Positions 34,578 to 47,170 of a stretch of 64,000 nucleotides of DNA are shown here, piece after piece. Source of the DNA: Dillenia suffruticosa. Taxonomy: Eukaryota > Streptophyta > Magnoliopsida > Dilleniales > Dilleniaceae. The DNA lies in the NCBI GenBank assembly GCA_033439265.1, contig JAVTVX010000027.1:7331001-7395000 (forward strand), read 5' to 3'. Position 1 is the stretch's first letter, and each line of letters opens with the position of its first letter. The notes beneath the pieces are model-generated. The model saw nothing but the letters and a program-made list of their open reading frames with translations. It was not told where the DNA came from and did no database searches. The position numbers and the translations under genes are program-made.

Positions 34578-34989
34578 ATGACGAAGTCACCTGAAGAAGA
34601 ACATCCACGCAAGGCTATTGGATACGCAGCCAGAGACACATCTGGGACTCTCTCCCCCTTCAAATTTTCTCGAAGGTCTTCCAATATGGTTTGACTGTAT
34701 ATGTTTGTTTGTATCATTATTTAGTAAAAGATATTCAGTTCAATTATGTTCCAAATATACAAAATTTGATTATTTATGGATTCGCACCATGGTCATTTGG
34801 TTATTTGACCTCTCCTTTCGAGATGGCATAGTTGTTTTACCATAGTTTAATTTTACACCGAGATTCTGCATGCTTTGAATCATGTGTCACGTTCTTCAAT
34901 GGCCAATTTAGTTTATTAATTCGTGGGGCCAATTTAGTTTATTAATTCGTGGGAGGTTATGGCACCTACAAATGAAGCTAGGCAAATAA

Positions 34990-35072
<83 letters not shown>

Positions 35073-38000
35073 GATGAAGGAGGAAGGCTCGACATCCCCT
35101 CATTTCGATTTTCATCCGTGCCATCATCAACCTAGCTAGAATATCTGCAAGCACACACCAAAATTGAACAATTAGCTTTCATCTCATTAACAATCACTTC
35201 TATTAATTCTATCATTTTCTTTTACCCTTTGGACATGCTTTATTATCATATTTTCTCCATTTATAAGTTCAATCCAAGGTGAAGTTGATTATTTTATGGC
35301 CAATACGATGAATTAGCAGCTCACCGGATGGTTGTTTTGCTTATAGGGCCACGGGTGTCAAAGATGTGACCTTCAAAGTACTGTATTGTGGAATTTGTCA
35401 CTCCGACCTTCATTTCATAAAAAATGATTGGGGCTTCACCACTTACCCGATTGTACCCGGGTACTTTCTCTCTCTCTATGGTTGAACATTGCATCTCCTT
35501 GTTATCATAAGTTAGTTTCGAGTAATTTATTTTCTCGATCTGAATAAAGGTATAGTTTGTACTTCTAAAACAAGATGATCTTGTATGGCTCTCCCAATCG
35601 CACCCATGTGGTTTTTCCGGTGGACCCTGCGTAGTAGTATTTGTTCTATTTGATATTATTAAAAGGCTTTGTAATCTTAAAAATCTCATGATTCTTTGGT
35701 GCTGTGTGCATATATATATATATATATTTTAAATGAGGAATACCATTGCTGGAGATAAATTTGACTACACAGATGATACCTCTTTAACTTGAATGAGATG
35801 ATTGACCGCTTGACAATCTCGATTACTAAGCCTATAAAAAGTCAACGGCGGAATACTTTGACACTCAAATCAAAAATCAATTTTTAAAAGGAGAATCCAG
35901 AGATCATACATGATCCGTTGGATTAATGATATATATATAGTTTGAATGTATAAATTTCGTATACATTCAGGATATTAAAATTTTAGTTTTCTTATAGAGA
36001 TATTCTAAGATTACGAGAATTATAATAAGAGATTCTCTAAGTTTTAAAAAACCGTTACACAAGAAAATTCATATCACTAAAAAATTTTTGCCTTATTGAC
36101 AGTAATCAAATGTTTTCATGTTGATGACGAGAGATTGTCCCCATGGGGAAGTGAATATTACTTTTGGACAAACGATGGCACCGAGCAACACAGAGATTTG
36201 AGAGCCGAGCAGACAGCTACGATGAAGAGTTTGATTCACTATCCGGCTGTGAGGGAAAAGAAAATAAGCTATCTTTACAACCTTACTCAAGAGACATGAA
36301 AACAGAGCATGGAAAGTGCAGGCAAATGAACGGAGATGTCATGGTGATTGGTGATGGGGTGCATGGCAAATGGTTGGAAATGAAAGTGCTGGGATAGAAA
36401 GAGAGAAAGGGAGAAAGAAGTAGAGAGAGAGGGAGGAGTTAGAGAGAGAGAACATACAAACAGGGGGAGAGGAAGAGAAGTAGAGAGAGAAGAACGCAGA
36501 GGGAAAAGCTTAATCAAATAATCCATACTCGCCTTTCCTTTGCATATTACGGACTTTATACAATCTACTATTAACACCTTAACAATTTTCAGTTGGTTGA
36601 TGGATCAACCAACTTAATTTTGACGACTTAAGCTAATAATACACTTCTTGAACTAACCGTTGATATACAATCTGTTACAATAGACTCTTGGGCCATGTTC
36701 CATCAACTACAAATAGAAAAGAGCAAAATACTATATCTGCGATGGAAAGTCGACCTTACATGTAAGACTACTAAATTTTTTAATCAATTTTTAAATTTAA
36801 AAATAAAAAATAAAAAAATTATATTATAAGAGTTTTCTTAAATTGAATATGATGATATTCGAACTAAATCAGTCGGAATATGTTTTGGATATCGATGGAT
36901 TATATCAAAAAATACTAAATCTGCGAAGGAAAGTAGCGAGCACCCACATACTCTATAAATTTGTATAGTTACAGTACAGAAGCACTGTCATATATTATTC
37001 AATTTAATGTATATATCCATATATATTGTTATTTTCTTTTTTCAAAATCACTCTTTTTACTGGCTATTATACCGCGGAATTTAATTTGCTTTTAAATTGT
37101 TATTCTTTTGTCTTTATTTTCTAAAATACTTAATTTTACATTTGACTTTGGCAGGCATGAAATTGTTGGTGTGGTGACTGAGGTGGGACCGAAGGTAGAA
37201 AAATGCAAAGTGGGGGACAAAGTTGGAGTTGGGTGCCTGGTTGGGGCATGTCACGCTTGCGATAGTTGCAAAGATGGCCAAGAAAACTATTGTCCTAAAA
37301 TGGTCCTCACCTACAATGGAATTTACTCTGATGGAACATTGACTTATGGAGGTTACTCAGACTTCATGGTTGCAGATGAACACTTTATTGTTCGCATTCC
37401 CGACGGCCTCGCCCTCGACGCTACCGCACCCTTGCTTTGTGCTGGAATCACAGTCTATAGTCCCCTTAAGTATTTCCAACTTGACAAGCCTGGCACACAT
37501 TTGGGCGTGGTCGGACTAGGTGGGCTTGGCCATGTTGCTGTGAAATTTGCCAAAGCTTTTGGTGCCAAGGTGACAGTCATTAGTACCTCTCCGGAGAAAA
37601 AATTGGAAGCCACAGAACATCTCGGTGCAGATGCTTTCCTAATTAGTCGTGATCCAGACCAAATGCAGGTATAAGCATAGTTAAAATTTTAGTACCCATG
37701 TGTGAGTTTTCTCCTCCAGCACTCCTATTTATAAGAGTTAAATAGTTTTGATATTGCCATGAGACAGGTATATGCACCTCTAATCACCGATTTAGAACTT
37801 CATTTAAAATAGACTGGATTTTGGAGTTCATTTATAGATGAACTTTTATGCTTAGAATCAAAAATTACAATACAGAGTTCAATAGATCTGAGTTTGGAAT
37901 AACAAAAATAAAATGTAAAATTTATTTTAAAATATTTTTATTTATTTAATTACCCTTAAATTTCTCTGTGATAAAATAGTTTTTTAAAATAAAGTTAGAA

Positions 38001-39951
38001 CCTCCACCGACCCCAATAGAATTTATTTGCAAATTCTATTTTTTTTTTCTTGGAGATATGGAAATCTATGTTTTTATGGAGTAACAAATGAACTCCACTT
38101 ATTATCATTATTTTTTTGGTTCCAAGAACTAAAATCTGGATTTCTAAATGAGCTCCATAAAAATGAGAAATTCATTTGGATTCCAGTACAGTCCAAAGCA
38201 AATCTGGGCAAATTATCTTGTTAGACAGGCTCTATTTGCTGGACTGAAATATTACCATTTAAAAATGATCTACTAAACTGTGATATATGTGAATAAGGGG
38301 TAATTCCTATTTTTAGGATGAGTTAAGATAGGAAGTTATGGCCCCCAAGATCACACGGAATTTTCATTCTTTTTGACATCAAGAAAACTAAAAGAGAAGT
38401 TAAAAGGGTTGGAATATGTGTAAATCTGGAAGGTCAACCGCACAGTTCTATAAAGCAATTGTCATTTTGAATTCAAGTATGTTATCGCTTATAGATCTAA
38501 TTATTTTTTTGTGGCTTAAGATGATATTTTGGATATATAGATGATAGTTTTTGTCAGAGTATTATTTTCTATCATTAACAAACAAAAATGAGGGAAAAAA
38601 AAAACAGGACATATGGAACTCTACCTTTGGCAGGGCATTTGGTTCTTCTTTAAATCACTTGATCTTAGCCAAAAGACCAAAGTATAATTCTTGTTTAAAG
38701 CACAAAACATCTAAATTTGCCAGCACAGATGGACATGGAACAGATTGGGTTTAGTAGTCCTAACAAGCTCGGTCTTAAATTAAAACCATTGTCGGGTTAA
38801 CCTGTAATTTTGTTTGTTTTTGTTTGAATTACATGCATTAAATTTTATTGGTGTAGCCTAAGTTGAAATATTTTATCATGTGTTCTTTTTACAATTTCAT
38901 GTATTACCAAATAGAGATCTATTATTGCAGTTAACGAGGTCGGTGGCTGTTGAATAGTCATTCAACCGCCATCATTTCTTCTGAGATAAGATGGTATAAT
39001 AATTCTCATGGTATGAAATATTATAATGATAACTCACTTGGATAGTAATTTAAAAATCACCAATTTCATAATTATCAATATCTATTGGGTATTAGAATAA
39101 CACACCAAATTATATCATTATTGATTTATATATATATATATTTTTTTGCACGTTGCATATAATTTAGGTTAAAACCCTGAAATAATGGTGTATATGCATT
39201 ATATATATATATATATATATTTTGTGTTATGTATGTAGGCTGCTATGGGCACAATGGACGCTGTACTTGACACGGTCTCGGCCAGACATTCCCTTTTGCC
39301 ATTGATAGGCCTGTTGAAGACTAATGGAAAGCTTGTTTTGGTGGGGGCACCAGACCAGCCATTTGAAGTGCCAGCCTTGTCACTGATTTTTGGTAAGAGC
39401 AAGACCATCTCAAACATATCAACCAATTTTGTGCATACGTGTCGGACTTTGGCATACATTATAATAAAAAACTTGGCTTGATCTAAATATTTTCATGAAA
39501 AAACTTAAAAAAAAAAAAACGGCATACATTATGATAAATATTTTTGTAGTGCAAAATTATTTATTATTTTATCATCTAATTCAATGAAAAATGGTAGACT
39601 ATGAATAGGGATTTAAGAGTGATTAACCACATAAGTAGCAATACTCTGAGATAATAATGATTCACATTATTGTCATACTCTCTTGCCCCACCAAGTTCTG
39701 GTCATAATTTGGTTACAAATTTATATGAGGGCATATTCACTATGACAGGGAGAAAAATGGTGGCCGGAACCTGCTTTGGTGGATTGAAAGAGACACAAGA
39801 GATGATAGAATTCGCGGCAAAGCACAACATTGTTCCTGACATTGAAGTCATTGCAATGGATTATGTGAACACTGCAATGGAGAGACTTCAAAAAGGCGAT
39901 GTTAAATATCGATTCGTTATCGACATTGGCAGCACATTGACTAACGTCTAA
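34578..39951 (+). CDS. Cinnamyl alcohol dehydrogenase-like (ELI3/CAD7-8 type), copy 1
   Basis: Zinc-dependent, NADP(H)-linked medium-chain alcohol dehydrogenase, expected in the cytosol, reducing cinnamyl-type or other aldehydes; substrate not predictable. Five exons join in frame: 34578-34675, 35347-35460, 37155-37668, 39239-39392, 39749-39951. The 360-aa product fits the family (about 355-360). It starts [20 protein letters not shown]. Visible motifs: CGICHSDLH with catalytic-zinc Cys47, GHE (His72, Glu73), structural-zinc Cys103/106/109/117, LLCAG with Cys166, [14 protein letters not shown] at 191-204, then VISTS, whose Ser/Thr residues suit NADP. End: [14 protein letters not shown]. The wording is closer to ELI3 than to lignin CAD4/5. 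Copy 2 lies downstream on the same strand. No defect is seen. Confidence 0.95.
34997..35069. repeat. (GA)n microsatellite in CAD copy 1 intron 1
   Basis: About 73 bases of uninterrupted GA. Just before it, aatttagtttattaattcgtggg is duplicated (about 34905-34953). Confidence 0.98.
38656..38685 (-). pseudogene. U2 snRNA 5'-end fragment
   Basis: On the - strand the sequence reads atactttggtc and then ttttggctaagatcaagtg. The 5' end of spliceosomal U2 snRNA is ATACCTTTCTCGGCCTTTTG followed by GCTAAGATCAAGTG, so about 20 bases match exactly and the start matches with small gaps. After AAGTG the homology ends; the branch-point-recognition and Sm-site regions are absent. It is therefore a short truncated pseudogene within CAD copy 1 intron 3. 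Confidence 0.6.
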
Positions 39952-40594
39952 TCTTGGCCTACAAAATCCCTTCTCTAGTGTGTGAAAAGAAGGGTGCTAG
40001 CTGTTTGTATTACGCAACCCTTTACTTTTTCTAGTTTAACTTTGCTCAATTTGAGTACGTTATTATGGAATAGATTGCCACTGGCTATTGGTTGTATTAG
40101 CACTTCTTTCTCTGACGTTGGTGCCTTCACTTGAATTCTGTCTAGCCATCCAATTTAAATCTTTGGGTCGGAGGGGTGTTGGATGTATTTTCAAGAACAT
40201 TTTTACACCAAAGTTCGCTTTAGGTTAGTCACTAATAAACCTCCAAGAACACATTTTTTTTCGATAAATTCTTTTCAAAAGTAATCATACAAACTTTTGC
40301 GAGGGTCATATGTAGTAGGCACGAGTGCCTCTTTTGACTAGACACAAGTAATTCTTTATAACCCCTTATATTAAAATCTATGTCTATTCCCTCTCCTCAT
40401 TTTATACTTCCTATTTGTCATGAGGGGTGGAGCGGTGTTGATGTGGGACGAGAATGTAGAATTAGTTTGTTCAAACTCCGAAACTACAAATCCCCCAACC
40501 CAAGGAAACTGAGAGAAAAACCAAAATTTATTGTTAATAATACGTCAAAAATATCTTACAAACCCAAAATAATGAATATTTATACTTTATCTAA
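39952..40594. other. Spacer downstream of CAD copy 1
   Basis: 3' UTR and intergenic sequence. No clear AATAAA is close to the stop. No gene is recognised; the small ORF at 40380-40610 runs into the CACTA end and is probably random. Confidence 0.5.
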
Positions 40595-41159
40595 CACTAC
40601 AAAAAAATAAGATTTTCTTGACGATTAACTATTTCACGTCAATATTTCCCCAACATTTATTGATAAAAATGTCGAAAATTCAATTTTCCAAGATGTGTAA
40701 AAGAAAATATATAGGAAAACATAATTATTACTAAAAAAATAGCATTGGCGGGAGCTTTTCTTGATATTTTAGCATAAACGCCGATGAATGCTAAGCTGCA
40801 TATGCCGATATTTTTATTTAAAAATATTGACTGATGCAAAGGAATTCCCGACGTTTTTTAGAGAATCGTTAGGAGGATATTTTAAAACCCCTAGATCTCA
40901 CTTCTTTAATTTTCTCTTTTTTCTCTACCGCTCTCTTCATTCACCTTCACCCCTGAATCTCATTGAATCTGAAAATCCTTGCCTAACTAGATGTCGCCAT
41001 TCTACCCCACGATCGAAGGAAACTGCTGGAGAGGTATATTCTGTCGCGAACACCATCTTCTACCAAAGGTAAATTTTGCTCATTCTCCTCACCACGAATA
41101 TCATCGTCTGCCGGAGGTAGGTTTCTCCATTTTCTACAACCATTAATAGATTTATTATT

Positions 41160-41440
41160 GCTTTTGGATACCTATACATGATTAAGGATTAGGATATGGA
41201 AAGATTAGGATAAAATTAGGGCAAAATTAAGATAAAACTAGGCTAATTTATAGTTAAATTAGGGACTATTTATATTTTCATGATATAGTTAAATTAACAT
41301 TGGAGCAAAATTGGGATAAAATTAGAGCAAATTTAGGACAAAATCAATTTAAATTAAGATTAAATTAGAAACTATTAATATTGTCAAACTATAATTAGTG
41401 TAAAACTAGAACAAAATCAGAGCAAAATTAGGATTTAGGT
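41160..41440 (+). repeat. Degenerate AAATTAGGGCAAAATTAGG repeats
   Basis: Short units of about 11-22 bases (ttaggataaaattagggca, aaaattaagataaaactagg, gagcaaatttaggacaaaat) repeat irregularly near the left end of the CACTA element. Confidence 0.65.
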
Positions 41441-42379
41441 TTTATGATTTGTTTACTTTTATTAATAAAAGTAAATACTTAAGGTAAAAGTAAGTCTCAT
41501 ATATACCAATTAAAAATTCTTAACAATTATTGTGAATAAATTATATAAATATGCTATATGCATAAGTAAATATCATATATACTTTTATTAATAATATATA
41601 TATATATATGTATGTATATATACTATATATGTATTATTTTTAGAGTTTAGGATTTAAAGATAGTATTTACTTTTATTAAAAAAAGATAATATTTACTTGA
41701 AAAAAAAAATTTAAAGTAGTTATGTAGACTAATTTAGTTTTATGTGTATATATATAGGTATGAAGAACACAATACAAACAACAGAGAGGAGGTGAATAGA
41801 TTATTTTTCTCACTTTTAGGTTTTTTTAGCTTTTGAGGAAAGATTGACTGAAAAATGAGAAAATGGACACTCTCGATTTATAGTAATTCCATCCTCTCTA
41901 GTGTACATCAATTCCCAGATTTCATCTAAATTTTTAGATCTAATATTTTCTCAAAAATAGTACAATTAACTAATTTACATAAATGTTAGTCGAACTTTAC
42001 AGTGTTTCTCTAAAAAACTACGCACTAGTTTTATGGAGGTGTTAGTGTATATCATGCGTCTCACTCAAACAATTAGTGCGCAAACCAAAAGAATCCTTCC
42101 TCCTGGACTTTTACAAGGATTTACAAGTGAAAAAAAATGTACAATAGTGAACTTTTAATTTCAGATAGATCGTTAAAATATAAAAAGAAAATTACAATAC
42201 AGTAAAATCAATAAATCAATTATTGCTTCTTCTTTCTCTTTTCCTTCATTGATCTATTACATTCACTTCGGATGTTTTATTTATAGAGCTATTGGAAGAG
42301 TCGTTGTTGAAAGAGTCATTACGAGTGGTTGAGCTCATTTAATGTTCATTTAATACTTGACAGTTTTTCTACAAAACAA

Positions 42380-43670
42380 ATTGTTATACACATTAAGTCG
42401 ACTTGTTCTTCCTTTCAAGTCGACTACTGCTTTATTTGACTTAAACATTTTAACTTTACTGCTCATGTAGGTTGACTCATATTTGTATCAGGTCGACTTG
42501 TGTTTAAACCTTTCACTGTTAGACATTCATGTAGGTTGATTACTATTATGCACAGGTCGATTCCTATTATGCACAGGTCGACTTGTACCGGTGTTCTATA
42601 AAGTCTATGTTAGTGTAGGTCAACATATGTTTGTATGAGATTGACTTGTGCTTATCACCCAAGCCTTTCATTCTGTTGCATACATATATGGACCTGTTAC
42701 GTTCGCAGATTAATTTCTTTAGTTTTGCACATGTTAAGCTAGTTTATATTTCAAAACTTTGAATTTATGTAGGTCGACTCTAAGTTTATGCAGGCCGACT
42801 TTGTTGCTTCTCATGTTGTTGCTTCTCATGTTGAACAAACTTGAAGATTTGATTGTGTAGATGTCTTATCATCTCTTTTGGTCGACTTATTTATGTTTTA
42901 GGGTGACTCATTTCTTTTTCAAGTCGACTTAAATTTACTTCAGGTTGACTTGTTGTTACCTAGCTTCAGTTCTTCTTAAGATTTTCATCTATGGGTCGAC
43001 TTGAACCTTTCTTTGGGTCGACACCTTTAATTATGAAGTTGACTTATATTCTCATCAAGTTAAATTATATCATCATCAAGTTAACTAGTGCTATCATCAA
43101 ATTGACTTATGATCTCATTGAGTTGATTTGTGCTCCTATCTAGTTGACTTATGTTCTCATCATCAAGTTGACTCGTGTTCTCATCAAATTGAATTGTCTC
43201 ACATCAAGATCGACTTATACTTTAAATTTCTTTTAAATTTTCCTAAATCAATTATATATAGGTCGACTTACTGCATGTTAGGTCGACATAGTATTTTAAT
43301 GAATCAATTTAAGTTTTAATTTTTTACAAATATTTCTTAGTATAAGTGTGACAAATTGACTTACTATTTCATCAGATCAACTTGTAATATTGTAACTTAA
43401 CTGATTATCCAAATCTCAACTACATAGGTCAACTTATAGATAGTATAGGTCGACTTAGTATAAAATTTGACCGTTAGACTCACAAAATTTCGTCCGTTCA
43501 AAGTTCATATTTTTGGCTTCTCAATTCTTCTATTGTTCATGTCGACTTATGCTTTTAGCATGTCAACTTATACTTAGACTTATGCTTAATTTTTATTTTT
43601 TGTTTGATCTCCTAGTTGACTTGTCATCTATGTAAGTTAACTTGTCTCACCTTATACTTCACATGTGATA
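42380..43670. repeat. Dense AGGTCGACTTGT-type repeats
   Basis: About 30 or more occurrences of (a/c)(a/g)(g/a)tcgactt(g/a)t, some perfect and some changed to aagttgactt or aggttgactc, at irregular spacing of 20-60 bases. This is a typical arrangement for subterminal transposase-binding repeats or a decayed minisatellite. No coding sequence is seen. Confidence 0.75.
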
Positions 43671-44469
43671 GTCAATTTGTTGCTGTCTATTAACTCATTT
43701 AATTAACATTAAGTATTTTCATACTTGTTTTAATTATTTTCAAATTAAACTTTTATAAATCTAACTTAATTTTATTTTTCATAAAAACATATTTTGTCAA
43801 TAAGGTATATATGTGTGTATATATAATTTCAAATTTTATTATTAGTTTAGCAATATATATCAAAATTTTATATGTTTTACAAAATGGATATGTGTATTGG
43901 TTTTAACGATGGACATACATACATGTACACATATTGGTTTCCATGTTTTTGATATGTATATATAAATATATATATTTATATATATGTTTCAATGATAGAT
44001 ATTGATAGAAGTTTGCTAGTAAGTTTGAAAAGTAATTACATTGCATGTATATAATGCTCATTCATCATATATATTGTTTTTTTTTTTCATTAACATATAT
44101 ATATATATATGTATGAAAAGATGAACATTGACTCTGAATTCATTATTAGCTAGTTAGTTAATCTCCTAATACTCAAAATGATTTTTTTATATATTAGTTT
44201 AATATTATATTTACATATATATATATATAATGCTCATTTATTATATATATATATTGTTTTTTTCTCTTTTGCTTAATATATATATGTTTAGAAAATGAAT
44301 ATTTAGTCTATATTCATTATTGGTTAATTAATTATTTTTCAATTATTCTAAATTCATTTTATTCATTATTGGTTTTACTTGTTTACTTAAATCAAACTAA
44401 CTCATGTTACAAACATTTAATTCTTATGTTAGAAACATGTCTCATAAAAAAAAAAAAATTAAGAGATTC

Positions 44470-45118
44470 AAAATTATGGAATCGTCCAAAAAAACACCAC
44501 GGGTACATGTTGATGAGTGCCTGACTGTATAAGGAATCCCTACCTTGTAGGATGCTACATTTAGTAATGTATCAAAACTAAGTGTTAATTATAAACATAT
44601 TGAATTTGATCGTTTATCAAATGATATTCGAAATACTCAAAGAAGAGGGAAATCTACTCTCCAGAGCATACGGGACCGAAGATCTCAGCAATTGTAATGT
44701 CTTTCAATGTTGAGTTGCAATCCGATGGACAAGAGTCGTAGATACTAAGCAACTTCTATGGTCTTGTGGCTAAAAGTTTGCAATTTTGCTTCCTTAGTCA
44801 TAGGGACTGACGCAATATCCCTGTGGTATCAAAAAACCAAATGAAATCTTTCATTAACATACTTTATAGATTTGCTTCCTTTTATTATTATTACAATATG
44901 TTCTAATTCAACTATTTTCTTTTATAGCAAAGAATTTTTTTTGAAACAGAAAATACGGACGGTGTTGATGTATTCATTTTCAAATCAATTTCTACAAAAT
45001 TTAAAGATTACAGATATATTCTAAAAAAAATATTACAACAAGGAGAAAACTATTGAAGAGGTTTTAACAAAAGTCATCAAGGGTCACAACCCTCGTAAAT
45101 GGTAGGACATTATTGTAT
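44470..45118 (+). pseudogene. CACTA transposase-like remnant, N-terminal part (Transposase_24-like)
   Basis: Broken frames read MESSKKTPRVHVDECLTV, then RGKSTLQSIRDR and VSFNVELQSDGQES-ILSNFYGLVA. This pattern (RGxT/S...VEFNxxGQPIG...LSxFxGxLAR) is typical of the plant Ptta/En/Spm transposase domain. Later GHNPRKW-DIIVY matches the normal 'W...' block. Stops occur. The reading is cut at about 45120 by the inserted sequence and resumes at about 46795. Confidence 0.5.
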
Positions 45119-45121
45119 ACT

Positions 45122-46699
45122 CACTAAAAAATAAATGTTCTATCCAAACGAACAAAAACCGTATGCTAAATTCACTAAAACCGTCAGCAGAACCTTCTCA
45201 ATGGTTGAGTCTTTAGTTAGCTATACACTAGTCAAGACAGATCTATCTCCACAGTTTTGGTCATCATTGGAGCATATTCTGGATTGATGTTAAAAAAGTG
45301 TTTATAAAATTACTACTTTTTATCATTTATCGTAAAGTTATTATTTACCACCTGATTATCATGTTATCATAAATTTACCACATTACTGTATTACCACTAG
45401 TTATCACTTATCGTAAACTTACTACTTACTACCTAATTATCACGTTTCTTATCACCTATTATACCAATCCACCCCAAATTAGATAACAATATTCAAAATA
45501 ATTTTTTTAACTTATTAGAAACAATAATAATCTATATTAATAATTCTAATAATAATATATTAATAATGTTACTATAATGGTAAAATTTTCACTATTGTAA
45601 ACAATGTTACCATGTATTATTATCATGATCTGTTTCACTGGAGTACTGTTATTATGAAATTAATACACTATTGTGTTACCAATAGTTATCACTTATTATA
45701 AACTTACTATTTATTTCCTAATTATTACTTATCATAAATTTATTAATTAACACCTATTATTCCAACCCACCTTAAATAAGATAACAATATTCAAAATAAT
45801 TTTTTTTAATTTATTAGAAACAATAATAATCTATATTAATAATACTAATTATAATATATTAAAATGTTATCATAATGGTAAAATTCTTACCATTGTGCAT
45901 AATGTTACCATGCATTATTACATGTTACTAATGACCATACAAATAATGCTCTTGCGTCACACAAACTAAGTATAAGTTATCACAAATTTATACCACGTAT
46001 TTCACAACCTTACTCATAATATTACTATTTTTATTTTATGACAAACTTACTACCTGTTATATCAATTTTACCTATCACTAGATATCGCAACTACAATATA
46101 TAATAATATTACTAATTTTACTAGATATTACCATAATAATATTACCACTAGTTATTGTAAATTTATCATAACTTATCGTAATACACTACACCACCTGTTA
46201 TAGCAATTTAGCACATGTTATCCTAAATTATCACCAATTTACCATCAATAACTTTAACTGTTAAATTTTTAAATCGTCCCAGTACTCAATAATCGTTCCA
46301 TATTTATTGACCACAAGTGATAACCGTGAGAATTGAATATAATTTTTAATGACTGTGCAATATATGGATTAGTATAGATATAGAACGTATGCAGATAGTA
46401 TAATTAAGCAGACAGTAAAAATAAGTCATATAGAGAATATTTTCAAACCGTCCCTAAAGACTGCCATATTTACTTGTCACAGTTGATAATCGTTATAATT
46501 GAATATCATTTTTACAGACGGTTGTGTTATCTTTACTGATGGTAGATAAACTTTTCCCAACGGATAATTTAGACCCGTAAGAAAATGTATACATTTCTCC
46601 ACGGTTTTGTCAAAATTGTCTCTATAGGTATAAAAAACCATTACTAAAAATTACCAACTATAAATGTTATTGTCAGCATAAAGTTTTAATTTTGTAGTG
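45122..46699. mobile_element. Probable second CACTA element nested in the first
   Basis: The left end is cactaaaaaataaatgttct. The reverse complement of the right end is cactacaaaattaaaacttt. The flanking triplets act/att agree at 2 of 3 positions. It splits the transposase-like remnant of the larger element. The inside is non-coding, with accgt/acggt words near both ends and a long tandem duplication. Its ends differ from those of the host element, so it would be another CACTA family. Confidence 0.5.
45396..45930 (+). repeat. Tandem duplication, period about 290 bp
   Basis: tatcacttatcgtaaactta...gataacaatattcaaaataa...gaaacaataataatctatat...accatgtattatta (from 45396) recurs from 45686 with moderate divergence. 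Neighbouring sequence has shorter taccac/ttatcac repeats. Confidence 0.8.
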
Positions 46700-46794
46700 A
46701 TTATTACTTAAGACTGTGGAAAGGTAACAAGATATTTTCCTTAATATTGTTTTATTTACTTTTATACACTTATCATAATAATTCAAAATATTTT

Positions 46795-47170
46795 GCAGGA
46801 GAAGTTTAAAGCAAGTTAGCTGAGCTGATCACAACAAACATATACATACATTTATGACTTAAAAGTTATTTGCGAAGCGGACAAAGGAATTGATAATTAT
46901 TTTAAATACTAATATTGTATTTAATAGTGTTTTTCTAGTTGGTAACAATTTTATTTTAGAAATTAGAGACATGATATCTACTGATAGAATTGATATGTAT
47001 AAAGTTACCTGCAACAAGGATGGTTCATATGTGAACACAGAATTTGCCAGTGTTATGGTATATCACATGAGCATTAGATGTCACTTATTTCTAGACATTT
47101 ACAGTGATATTTTTAGAAGAGTTTGTATGTATATTTTTATATGTATTTTCTATACACAAGAATAAAATGA
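46795..47170 (+). pseudogene. CACTA transposase-like remnant, C-terminal part
   Basis: It begins with SKLAELITTN-like and LFAKRTKE-like readings. A 91-codon open stretch follows with ILEIRDMISTDRIDMYKVTC, then NKDGSYVNTEFASVM. The 'hkxxDGxxVxxEA' style pattern occurs in the plant Transposase_24 family. Continues as broken sequence to about 47330 (LLKMIGKEYQVELE). Confidence 0.5.

Noticed and set aside
36093..36577. Overlapping ORFs on both strands in CAD copy 1 intron 2
   Set aside because: They lie inside an intron, partly in GA-rich sequence, and match no known protein.
42380..43670. CRISPR-like array of short repeats
   Set aside because: Plant nuclear context, degenerate repeats, irregular spacing and no cas genes. 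It belongs to a CACTA element.
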